From Thunnus maccoyii (lineage: Eukaryota > Chordata > Actinopteri > Scombriformes > Scombridae): DNA of 64,000 nt. Below, one piece after another: positions 13,850 through 28,720 of the stretch (its first letter is position 1; each line of letters begins with the position of its first letter). The notes beneath the pieces were generated by a model. It was not told where the DNA came from. It saw only the letters and a program-made list of their open reading frames with translations, and did no database searches. Where the stretch lies: positions 18,958,042 through 19,022,041 of the forward strand of contig NC_056543.1 in the NCBI RefSeq assembly GCF_910596095.1. Reading direction: 5' to 3'. The position numbers were made by a program, and so were the translations under genes.

Positions 13850-13945
13850 ATTTTTGAAAAGTCAGGATATCTCGGCCTCTGCTGCAGTAATTTGGACCCT
13901 TCTTTCTTGAATCTGTCACCTTCTCCCACACCTCCATGGAAGCCT
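13850..13945. repeat. Dispersed repeat fragment, copy 1
   Basis: Contains ctgctgcagtaatttgga, then gaatctgtcaccttctcc and ctccatggaag. The same ordered words recur diverged at 14338-14405 (ctgctgcatcaatttgga, ccccttctctccaagtct, cttcatggaag) in the same orientation. Probably two pieces of one dispersed family, or a local duplication; the family is not identified. Confidence 0.5.
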
Positions 13946-14337
13946 GTTACTCATTTGCTGGAGCCTCCCCATTAACCATACCTGATATAGTGGCTGCCAT
14001 GCATGGATAATGTAGAGATAAATAATTTAAAAAGGCACTTCGGTTTTACACATGACGGTTAGTTTACTCATTCAGCCTGTAAAAACAGTTGTATAATGTC
14101 CTCTGTGGCTTTACCAAGTCTGAGAAAATAACCACTGATGATGTCATTGGGGATTTTCTTGGCTTGGGTGTGCAGACTCCAAAATTAACTGAAAGCCTGT
14201 GTTACATGGAATTGGAAAGACATGGGTCATGTACCAGGCAAGTAGGACCTAACGACAGACACTATTGAGTTGCATGATGGAAAATGTAGTATTTTTATGT
14301 ACTATGTAGTAGTAGTAATGTAATTATTATTTTTTAT

Positions 14338-14405
14338 GATCTGCTGCATCAATTTGGATCTAAAACTTTTCCCCTTCTCTCCAAGTCTTACAACTTCATG
14401 GAAGC
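14338..14405. repeat. Dispersed repeat fragment, copy 2
   Basis: Direct-orientation, diverged relative of 13850-13945, about 480 bp downstream. No coding capacity is seen in either copy. Confidence 0.5.
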
Positions 14406-15299
14406 ACAATTCTAAATCACCCCTTTCAAAAAAAACATAACTGCACATAATTTTCCAGACCAGTCTAATTTGTGTCTGGGTTGAAATAACGCTGGATTTA
14501 GAAAGTTGTTCTATCAAACATTATAAAGTCCAGTCAAGCCTATTTGCACATCCAAATTCAGCCTATGATGAGCCTATCATCCATGAATAAAATAAGTCTA
14601 CAATATAATCATACACAATCCTCTTAATATATAAACCTTCATAAATCAAATTGTCTCAGAATTACATAAATATACTTAAAGTGCACAATTCACAAATCAC
14701 ACATACAAACACAGCAAATAAACTTCAGCATTACATTCACCAACCAAGGAACCTTTACCTTAAAGACTAGAAACATAAATTGCTGTTGACATGAACATGA
14801 ACCAATAAATCTGTCAAGCAGAGCGGGCCTGCATATTAATGCTGCATGTAATAACATAAAGAAACATATGAAGGTCACAGCACTAACATGTAACATATAT
14901 GTTACATTATATGATAGTGTCAGTGCACTATGAGGGTCATTGCACTGTCTCAAGTCTATCCTCTTTTAATGAGCACCAAGCAATGTGTTAGAGGAAAGCA
15001 AATGAAGAAGTGAGAGAGGCAGCAACAGCTCCTGAATAAATTTCCCCTGAGTTGGCCCTTCCTACTGAAGCAGTTGGTGCTTTTGAGAGAGAGAGAGAGA
15101 GAAAAAAAATCTGCTGTATGTCAACAAAAAAAAATCTGCAGCATTCAAACCCTTCCCGTTTATTCAATGAGGGAAGGAGCGTGCGTTGAGGGTTTACCCA
15201 GCTTGTTATGAAAAGCAGCCGCAGCTCGTCTGAATGAAAGCATTCTTCTTCGTGCGGGTGACCAATAACTTCTCTTCATTCTGTGGTCCATGTATGACG

Positions 15300-15506
15300 C
15301 GTCAGCCAGGCGCGCCCACTGCACATCTCAACTCCTCTGTGCACCCCCTAACTGGAGTTTAGTTTGGATGGACTCAACGGAAAGACAGACTACACAAGCC
15401 GCAGAAAGACTTTAAGGACTGGCTAAAGGACTAGCAGTCACTTTGATGCGAGAGCTGTCGATGTTTTGATCCAGAAAACTGATAAAAGGAAGCGCTGCAC
15501 TTTTGG
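15300..15506 (+). promoter_or_regulatory. Probable gpr1 promoter and first non-coding exon
   Basis: A local rise in CpG and GC (gacgcgtcagccaggcgcgc) is followed by ~150 bp ending in a good donor, ttttgg|gtaagc, at 15506/15507. No ORF in this stretch reaches the receptor ATG, so this reads as a 5' UTR exon spliced towards 16.6-16.86 kb. The exact start is unknown. Assignment to gpr1 rests on strand, distance and the acceptor just upstream of its ATG. Confidence 0.45.
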
Positions 15507-16592
15507 GTAAGCAATGCGCTCCCTTTCAAATCCTAAGAATGCACTCCGTCTTTATACACACTGTCAATAGTGTGTATGTGGCACTTTTGTGCCATGATTT
15601 CAGTGATCTCTGATTTGAAAGGCTATATTAGTTTTTATAATCTCTCTGTATTGTTTACTGAGATGTTAATATAGACTATAATGAGTACTTCTTTATTTGT
15701 CGTTTGCAGTTGTTTTTGTTTCAGTTGCTGTCCAGTCTAACTGATGTGTTTCCAATAGTTTTTTATGGCAAACTCACAGATTCTTGCCATATTTTTTTTT
15801 ATCCATGTTTCTTTTTTTCTCGTTAAAAATGAGGTTCAAGTCCCATTCTTCTGGCAGTTGGCTAGATGTTTCCTAAAACACTTGTTTTTCTATTGTTTAC
15901 AGAAATACCTACAGGAGACTTCTACCTCTATCTTTTTGATTTGTCGATAACACTAATTGTGCATTCAGCAATTTGTCTATTATTTTTGTTAGAGTAATTG
16001 TCAAGTCTACTTTTTCCAACATATTTTCATGTCAAAGTCACAGATACCTGCCTGATTACTACACCATGTTTCTTTTTTCTCTTAAAGGTGCAAATCCTAC
16101 TCCTACTGTTGTTCTGGTTGTTTTGAATAGCTTAAACCTTCCTGTTCCTTACATTTTTTTACTTACATTTCTGTTTTCCAGTTTCCTACTAGCCTTTATT
16201 TGTAAAGTATTGTTGTATATTTGTATTTGTAATGAGTACTAGAAATAGGTAAATAAAAAAATCTATGACATAAACACTGACCTCAGACCACAGATTGACA
16301 GTAAATGTATTTTTTACCTAACTTGAGTACAAGTTGTAGCTTTTCTGGCATTGATGATGATACTAAATTGCTGATATGTGCAAAAATATAAACTTTCACC
16401 AAGGTGCCTTGTTGGTGATGGCCTTGGTATTTTTCTTTCTGTTCTGACATTAAAATTGAGCCTCTACATGTATAAGTTGTGTAACAGTATGTGTCAGTCT
16501 TTCCACAGTCTCTTACCAAATAACAAACAAAGTGAATCATACTAGGAGGGCTCTTTCTGCCTCATCTGTGGGGCATCTCACCGTCCACATTC

Positions 16593-16748
16593 ATGAACTC
16601 AGGGGATGTTGACACTATGTTGCAGGATTTCTCAGGAACACACCCAGCCCTAACAGTTACACAGGAAGTGAATGATTGGGAAGAAGAACGGGACAGGCAA
16701 CTGGATCCCTTTTGGAGAGCAGCCCAGCAGGATAACAAAAAGTGTGAG
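16593..16748 (+). other. Candidate gpr1 leader exon carrying an upstream ORF
   Basis: A 52-codon open frame starts at ATG 16593 and stays open to a good donor, gag|gtgaga, at 16748/16749. Splicing to the acceptor cttcctgcag ending at 16860 adds four codons. It then stops at TAA 16873-16875, overlapping the receptor ATG (16875-16877) by one base. The peptide is acidic with scattered Trp (NDWEEERDRQLDPFWRAAQQ) and I recognise no family. Unspliced, the frame ends at about 16767. Whether it is translated cannot be told from one genome. Confidence 0.35.
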
Positions 16749-16874
16749 GTGAGAATTTCTGGTAGAAGTTGATTATAACATATTTGAGATTCTTTAAGTC
16801 GCTGTGTTTACAGATTACCTTAAAGGAATGCATCTTATCATCAAGTTTCCCTTCCTGCAGATAACTTCAAAATA

Positions 16875-17954
16875 ATGGGTGACTCCAGCGAGGACTACGG
16901 AAACTACACCTATGAATATTACCTAGAGTATGGCGACTTGGAAGAAATTAAAGCAGAGCACAGCCAGAGGGAAGCTACGCACATTATCTCAGTGGTCGTC
17001 TACATTGTTTCCTTTGTGCTCGGCCTGATTGGAAATGGAATCGTCATCTGGGTGACAGGCTGTAAAAGCAAAAAGACTGTCAACAGTGTTTGGTTGCTCA
17101 ATCTAGCAATCGCAGACTTTGTATTTGTGCTTTTTCTACCCTTCTACATTGATTACATACTGCGGGACTTCCACTGGGACTTTGGTGTGATCATGTGTAA
17201 GATTAACTCATTTGTGTCTGTGATGAACATGTATGCCAGTGTACTTTTTCTCACAGTGCTCAGTATAGACAGATATGTTTCTCTGGTCCACCTTAACTGG
17301 TCTCAAAGGTATCGCACTGTAGAGAGAGCCTGGGTGATATGTGGTTGCATATGGGCGCTAGCTGCCGCTTTGAGCTGTCCTGCACTGATCTTTCGCGACA
17401 CCATGCAAGTACATGACAAGATTGTGTGCTTCAACAACTTCCACGCACAGGATGCACACACAGCAGCTGTAAGACACATTATAATAGTGGTCATCCGTAC
17501 CACTGTGGGCTTCCTTCTGCCGTTTACTGCTATATGTGTGACAGGCATACTTCTGACAATCAAAGTGAATCGATCTCAGGGCTTGGTTCGCCTGTCTAGC
17601 TTCTCCAAAACAGTCTCTGCAGTGATTCTGGCCTTCTTTTTATGCTGGGCTCCTTTTCACACTTTCAGCTTGATGGAGTTATCCATACATTCCTCATTTT
17701 ACTTACATTACATACTGAAAACTGGCTTTCCTTTGGCCACCAGCTTAGGTTTTTTTAACAGCTGCATTAACCCCCTGCTCTATATGCTCCTGGGCAAAAA
17801 GGTTCGTCATATCCTGAAGCGTGCGTGCCTGGATATCACAAAGAGCTCACTAAGAGAGTTCAGCCAGTCAATCTCTGCCACTGAAATTGAGACTGTGCCA
17901 GGGATTCCTCAGGACAGTTCACCGGAGGAGCCCTTTGAGTCGTCAAAGCTATGA
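16875..17954 (+). CDS. gpr1: Chemerin-receptor-like G protein-coupled receptor (GPR1/CMKLR2)
   Basis: Class A GPCR of 359 aa in a single coding exon; the acceptor ctgcag lies 14 bp upstream of the ATG. The mammalian orthologue binds chemerin at the cell surface with weak G-protein and clear arrestin signalling (family knowledge). Visible features: acidic, Tyr-rich N-terminus with a glycosylation sequon NYT (10-12); TM1 with GNGIVIW (about 53-59); TM2 LAIAD ending at D81; C108-C185 pair for the extracellular disulfide; DRY at 132-134; CWAP at 257-260; NPLLY at 299-303; and a Ser-rich tail. The position between adam23 and ndufs1 matches human GPR1, which favours GPR1 over the close paralogue CMKLR1. 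Length is normal for the family. No clear polyadenylation signal follows directly; the first AATAAA is at 18319, inside a repeat. Confidence 0.9.
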   Translation: MGDSSEDYGNYTYEYYLEYGDLEEIKAEHSQREATHIISVVVYIVSFVLGLIGNGIVIWVTGCKSKKTVNSVWLLNLAIADFVFVLFLPFYIDYILRDFHWDFGVIMCKINSFVSVMNMYASVLFLTVLSIDRYVSLVHLNWSQRYRTVERAWVICGCIWALAAALSCPALIFRDTMQVHDKIVCFNNFHAQDAHTAAVRHIIIVVIRTTVGFLLPFTAICVTGILLTIKVNRSQGLVRLSSFSKTVSAVILAFFLCWAPFHTFSLMELSIHSSFYLHYILKTGFPLATSLGFFNSCINPLLYMLLGKKVRHILKRACLDITKSSLREFSQSISATEIETVPGIPQDSSPEEPFESSKL

Positions 17955-18234
17955 TCACAATCATCCACGGACTCTCGTAGTTGTCCATGAAAAATATGAG
18001 GGTGAGACTGGCTATAATTTGGGCGTAAATGTGGAGGATTATCGTAGCTGTTCTTTCCAGCTGTAGGGTTAAGATTTTCCTATTTTGTTTCATTTGGACG
18101 GAGTTATGCCCACTTCAACCGACAATTACTCTCGATGGAAAAGTATGCACATGCTCCATGCACACTGAGTTTGTATCTTTCCATTTATTTTTCTGTTGCA
18201 TAACCTGCAGAAAAAGAGGCAAAATGAAAATTAG

Positions 18235-18480
18235 AGCTGAAATAGTCAATTAGTTGATCGACAGATAATTAATCAGCAACGATTTTGGTAATCAGTTCAT
18301 TTTTTACATAATTTTTAAAATAAAAATGTTCTGCTTTCAGCTTCTCAGTTGTAAGGATTTGCTAATAACTGTTGGTCAGATAAGAAGTGATCAACATTTT
18401 ACACTATTTTTTTTATAAACTTAGAAGATAATTGATAAATTAATCAATATTGAAAATATTACAGTCCTAAATGAAATGCA
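18235..18480 (+). repeat. Dispersed AT-rich repeat (attag/aatcgattaa family)
   Basis: Begins gctgaaatagtcaattagtt, continues with gacagataattaatcagcaa and cagcttctcagttgtaagga, and closes with ttgataaattaatcaatatt. The same ordered motifs recur at 42700-43330, 50715-51200 and, reversed, at 57450-57530. A non-coding family very common in percomorph genomes. The gpr1 3' UTR may run into it. Confidence 0.75.
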
Positions 18481-19189
18481 TCTTACATATATACAGAATT
18501 TTTTATTGTTGTACTCTTTTGAACAAAGGGCATCTGCTCACTAATGCACAATAGGCTACTCTGCTTAAAGATGAGATATGACGCAGATATCTAATTGTAG
18601 TCAACATTGTTATGTTTTTGTACATTTTTATACTGGCTGCTAGAATCACCTATTAATGTATTTTAAGATTTTTAACCAGCTGAGGGTTGTATAAATGTTT
18701 TATTATAATATATTCCAAGTAAATAGCATATAATTATTGTGTTTTTCTGAACACATAACTGTACCTTGTTTGAGTGTCTTCCTTGCATTGTTTGACTTGA
18801 TGTTATAAAAGCCTGTAACCTTATTAAAGAGTTGGCCTTGAGTTTCACGTACACAAAGATGAGATTTCCAGGGGGGATTGACACACGCTTGATGTAAATT
18901 CAGATGTGCTTTTCCTTTCTTTTCCTGAGGGCCTCTTTACAATTTCAGCCATTTCCTGTTATTTCCTACTGGTGAACTCTGACTTATCGTGGTTATCACT
19001 GTTGGGTTAGTTAGCATCCTGTGACTGGAAAGTTGCAGATACGAAAATGCAAACAGATGGAAGCAAATATTGTACCGTTCTTCAACAACAACAGTCAGCA
19101 CGCTCTTGTTTAAGTATGCTCATCTTTATGTATAAACAACTTTAGTGGACCTGTAACTCTCTAGACTGTTTATTTTAAGACATGTACTC

Positions 19190-19820
19190 TTGAAAGTGAT
19201 CCATTATATGCTGAAAAAAGGAATAATCCATGACTGACATCTTAAATCTGAGTTTTTCCCTCATATTGTCCTTCCAAAGGGCCACCAGATAAATCTGAGG
19301 GATCGTGAGATGATTAATGGGAGAGGAAAGAAGAAAAAACTAAGTTCTGATACACAAATCTGTCTTCAGTTTTGGCACTTATTCTATAATCTTTGAATTG
19401 TGGTGAAATATTGGATAATTTGAACATTTATTGAATTGAAACCATGTGAGTATTTTAGAGGGAAAAATCAGTATTTGGTGGAGCTGTTAACAACTCAGAC
19501 ATCTGAAATGTGACCCCGACCACACACTGCTTTTTGTAAAAGCCAAAAAGGTTGGAAACCACTGGTTTCATCTTTAACAATGTGTTGTGCTTGTCATATT
19601 AACCATTGTGTCAAATCTTCATCTGAAAAGTAACTAAAGCTGTTAAATAAAAGCATTGGGGTAGAAAATACAATATTTCCCTCTAAAATGTAGTAGAGTG
19701 GAAGTATAAAGTAGCATAAAAAGGAAATACCCAAGTAAAACACAAGTACCTCAAAATTGTACTTAAGTACACTACTTGAGTAAATGTACTTAGTTAACGT
19801 TAAATTACCCTCCACCACTG
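19190..19820 (+). repeat. Dispersed repeat related to 61665-62452, copy 1
   Basis: Recognisable blocks in order: gggccaccagataaatctga, cagtatttggtggagctg, cactgctttttgtaaaag, gggtagaaaatacaatattt, and an end of aagtacctcaaaattgtact then gagtaaatgtacttagtta and ccaccactgag. The same blocks occur in the same order in slc15a1 intron sequence, where a SINE has inserted. It lies immediately upstream of ndufs1 exon 1. No ORF of its own. Confidence 0.75.
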
Positions 19821-19859
19821 AGTACATGATTTAAGCGTTAGGTTAGTGTTGAAAACCTG

Positions 19860-19999
19860 CACCATTAGATCAGCATTTACAGAAAAGTAGCCTTCCAATG
19901 AGGATTATGGTATACAGAATGGATTACTTAATCCGTGACGCAGCAGAAAAGACGGTGCGCAATCTGCGTAGTAGGCAGTCTCATGAGAACACTGGCGAG
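19860..19999 (+). promoter_or_regulatory. ndufs1 promoter-proximal region and non-coding first exon
   Basis: Ends in a strong donor, ggcgag|gtaagt, at 19999/20000. The next exon (from 20665) opens one base before the ndufs1 ATG, so this exon is 5' UTR. CpG-containing words gtgacgcag and tgcgcaatctgcg lie just before the donor; the second resembles half of an NRF-1 site, plausible for a respiratory-chain gene but weak. An ATG at 19919 is in a different frame from NDUFS1 and would make a short upstream ORF if the transcript starts before it. The transcription start is unknown. Confidence 0.5.
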
Positions 20000-20665
20000 G
20001 TAAGTGCCCTCATCAATACACATTGTTTGGCATGTAACGTTAGATAATTTATAGTATAGCCTTACTCTACCATTAAACGAACGTTTGAAATGTGTGGTTA
20101 AATCAGAATAAACTAGAGAAGCATTTACCGTTAGTTAGTCCGTTGACGTTAACGTTACGTGTGTTACGTTAGCTTGTTTGTAAGAAACTATGTTAAAATG
20201 GTGGTTTTTAGATTTAACGTTTCAGTCGATATTTATCACTAAGCAACGATGGAATATGACGACAATGTCGCGAGCCGACACAGTTAGCATCATGTCATAT
20301 ATCAACCTTTGCTAGCTTTGCTGTCAACATTAGCTTTGCGCATCATTTGTCCAGTTAGCTCCTGTTTGTGTGAGAGTTCGTTACATTTCTATCTTGACGT
20401 GGGGTTGTCAAAAACGTGAAATATTCAGTTATACCTGTAAAGCATTGTACATTGCATCCTGAAATGTTTAGACACGCTGTTTTAAACATGCCGCAGCAGC
20501 CTCAGCTCACTAACGTTGCTTTTGTTATTGTTTTGGTAATCGTGTGAGGGCTGCACGGTTCGCCATATATCAGCTATAATGATCTTAAATAGTTGTTTGT
20601 TGGAAATAAGTCAACTAGTAGAGATGAACCTTACAGATAATGTGCCTTCCTGCCTCTTTTACAGC

Positions 20666-25776
<5,111 letters not shown>

Positions 25777-26135
25777 ATATGCTAAATAATCTAAAATCAA
25801 CGCACAATGAAAGTCTTGAAAAAGAAAAAATGATACGCACAACTCCTGTATTTGCACATTCCTAGAAACACACTTACTTGCAATTGTGTTTTATTATACC
25901 AGCTGTTTTCCTATAGTAGATGCCTCATCATCTATACACATTATACACTGTACTAACCTGCTGAAACTTGTGTTTGTGATACTTGCAGAATCAAGACGTA
26001 AGCTTAGGTTTACCAAAACTCCAGAGATGCACCTTACCAGTTTATGTTTGCACTTGTTAGGGCATTCACATTTTAGGAGGTGTGACCAAAGGTTTAAAAT
26101 GCTCCAAAGTACAATCTAGTATCTTGTCTTCCTGT

Positions 26136-26300
26136 AAAAAAAAAAAAAAAAAAAAAAAACTAGTATTAAAAGTGTTAAATTATATTTTCCTAAATTCTGT
26201 GGTATATTGCAAGTGTAGCTATCTGTAAGTATGATATTTAATAAACCAGTTTTCTGTAGCAAGCCTAATGAATCTTTGCAAACCCTCTCTTTAAGTTTGT

Positions 26301-26336
<36 letters not shown>
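26136..26336. repeat. A24 and T32 homopolymer tracts flanking the ndufs1 poly(A) signal
   Basis: A run of 24 A at 26136-26159 and a run of 32 T at 26305-26336 lie either side of AATAAA at 26240-26245. The signal fits the end of a ~0.5 kb ndufs1 3' UTR (stop at 25776). The A tract could be a retroposon tail or a simple repeat; no element body is recognisable before it. Confidence 0.7.
26240..26245 (+). promoter_or_regulatory. Polyadenylation signal AATAAA for ndufs1
   Basis: Canonical hexamer 464 bp after the ndufs1 stop, the first AATAAA downstream. Cleavage would be expected about 15-25 bp later. The next gene on this strand begins only ~0.5-0.7 kb further on. Confidence 0.6.
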
Positions 26337-26344
<8 letters not shown>

Positions 26345-26739
26345 ATGTTAAAAGTATCATATATGTGCTGGTGCCTTGGGTGGATCTGTTTTTGGTATGT
26401 TATCGATTCCACTTTTGCAGTCTCGAGCTCTGGTATCTGATTGGCACGTGGTCCATCATCAGTCGGCAACAGTGTGGCAGCAGGACTGATAACTCATTCA
26501 TATGGAGGATGAGAGCCGTGGTCCAGGTGGATTTTACACTCAAACACTCAGTCGGACCTCTCTGTCAATATGTTTTAACCAAATAGTCTGTACATGTGGA
26601 AAATGGAAACGGCAATGTCCCGTTACACAAACTGCAATGTCTTCCACAAAGAGTTTGACATAACACTTCAACACTGTAGGGGATTTTTTAACAAAGTTGA
26701 ATTTCCAATATGGTAGGAGAGGTTGTTGTTGTTGAGCGG

Positions 26740-27013
26740 ATTGTTGTCATGTCCCCGCAGTGCCTGTAGTGGTGCTGTGAGGAGTCTGCTGTGGATCCAA
26801 CAAAAATCCTGAGCAAGCCTACCTTCTGCTTATAATTTGCTCTGGATAGCCTTTATTTACATGCATCCTTAATTCAAGATATTCCGAGCTCGATGAAGAT
26901 CACTATTACTACTCTATCTCGAATATCGATGCACAAATAGCCTAGCTGATTGTAATAGACATTTCGGCCGTCTATCTGGAGCGAATACCTTACACAGCCC
27001 ATACCAATTCAAG
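26740..27013 (+). promoter_or_regulatory. ino80d promoter region and non-coding first exon
   Basis: A donor, aattcaag|gtaagc, lies at 27013/27014, followed by CpG-rich sequence (cctcggcctcgatt, cgatcgggcgagcggcc) to about 27120. No coding potential continues across it, and the first ino80d coding exon opens at 28692 with 29 bp of leader before its ATG. So this is read as 5' UTR exon 1 with the CpG cluster around the start of transcription. The start itself is not determined. Confidence 0.5.
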
Positions 27014-28691
27014 GTAAGCGGGATCTCACACAGCCTCGGCCTCGATTTCTGAGCGGGCCGTTTAGCACTGGCTTCGATCGGGCGAGCGGCCACTACTCAA
27101 GGCCGCCGGCTAACGAGGCTAAAAGGCCTCGTTCTTAATGACTCGTTTATTTTATAACTTGTGATCTGAGCAAATGACTCAGTACCTCAAGCAGGTGTGG
27201 AGAGTTATGCTATGTCGGTAGTTTTAAGTCTTGTACCTGCCTAATGTCACATTATGTATCGATATTGGCTATAATTTATATCGATTATTACGGAGGCCTT
27301 CAGGGACAGGCCCTAAGCCTCGTATGTAGACCCTTTGTTTGAAAGTATTTAGCCATAAATGTATCATGTTTACATACTGTAAAATGCCACTACTGGGGCC
27401 GATCAATTATTGTTTGTGTGTTATAATTACGCTCACATTTTTCTAAATGATACTAAACTGAAAATAGACCTTTTATAGTGTTACCATTCGTTGATGTTTC
27501 CGTTTCCTGGTTAGCTACCGCCTACTAATTTGTGTTTTTAGCTTCGATAGCTAGTTAGCTAACTAGCATTTGTGTCCGAGTTTTAATGGCTGATCAATGT
27601 TTATAAAATGTATTTCGACCTCAAAATAGGTACAGTTGTGTCTTATGAGTTAGGACACGGGTATGTGTTACATGTAGATACGTTTATAATTCCTCAGTAT
27701 AAAGTTTCACATCTGTCCATCGGCTCCAAGCTAATGTTGGCAAGCTAACGTTAGTCACCGTTTGCTGCCTGTTTCGGTCTCCTTCTCTAACCAGCCTAAA
27801 GTTGTTATTCCTAACCCAGTTTGTTATAAATGACACCTGGCCGACCCCTCCTTGTGTATCCAACTTATACTTTAGGTGTCAGAAGTGTAGCGCGCTCAAA
27901 ACTAACTAAAAAAAAATACCATAATGAAAGTGAAAGATAGCGGCTGAGATACTACTGTAGATTGGCATTGCGGTATATATAACGTTACTTGTAGCATTAC
28001 ATTTGTTTATTATTAATAAGCGCTACATTCTTCTTTTAAAAAAAGCACTATACACGTTTCTTGTTTCTAGTTGAGTTTTCAGCTCGCCCTGTAATGATGA
28101 CTACACTCGAGCGAGTATTTCTGGCTTTACTTTTTCCGTGTACAAGCAGACCGATGTCTTGCAATATGCAGAGCCTTACTACTGTCATATAAGCTTTAAG
28201 GATAGTTGAATGGACTGTTGAATAAAATGACAGACCCTCTGTTTAACACCAGTCTCTCCATGAGAGATTTTGTGACTGAAAATCAGAGGGTGTGAAGGCA
28301 ACTAGCCAGAGTTTGTCCAGACTGCAATGCCCTAAATTAAGTATTTAAAAATTAACCATAATACAGGGTTCAAAATGCAAATTATAGACTTGTATAGTAT
28401 TTCAATAGACAAATAATCAAATGATGAACGCAGTAGCAACTGAAATGTAATTTTTGACATGATAGTAAACATATTGAAGCAGCAGTTCATGTTGTAGAAT
28501 TATGACAACTTACTGAATACGTGATCTCACTGAATACCTAGAATAGCGAAGGACTGACTAAACAGTCACCTGTTGTTAAAGTGACTAATATTTCCCTGCC
28601 TCTTAACCCTGCATATGCAGGCATGGTTACCTCCTCAGTATGAAGTGTTAGTGATGTAATTCTTGGTTTTTCCCTGACTTTATCCCATCAG
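27014..28691 (+). other. ino80d first intron
   Basis: About 1.7 kb between the leader donor and the acceptor tatcccatcag at 28691. The left 100 bp are CpG-rich. The rest is AT-rich unique sequence with no exon, RNA gene or identifiable repeat that I can support. Confidence 0.5.
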
Positions 28692-28720
28692 CTGATGTTG
28701 TCAAGGACAAGAGTCACGTG

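Larger units (their letters stand above)
12213..15300. other. Intergenic region between adam23 and gpr1 (divergent genes)
   Basis: About 3 kb with no convincing exon on either strand. It holds AT-rich unique sequence and a pair of related repeat fragments near 13.86 and 14.33 kb (listed separately). The two flanking genes are transcribed away from each other, so both promoters should lie at the edges of this interval. Confidence 0.6.
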
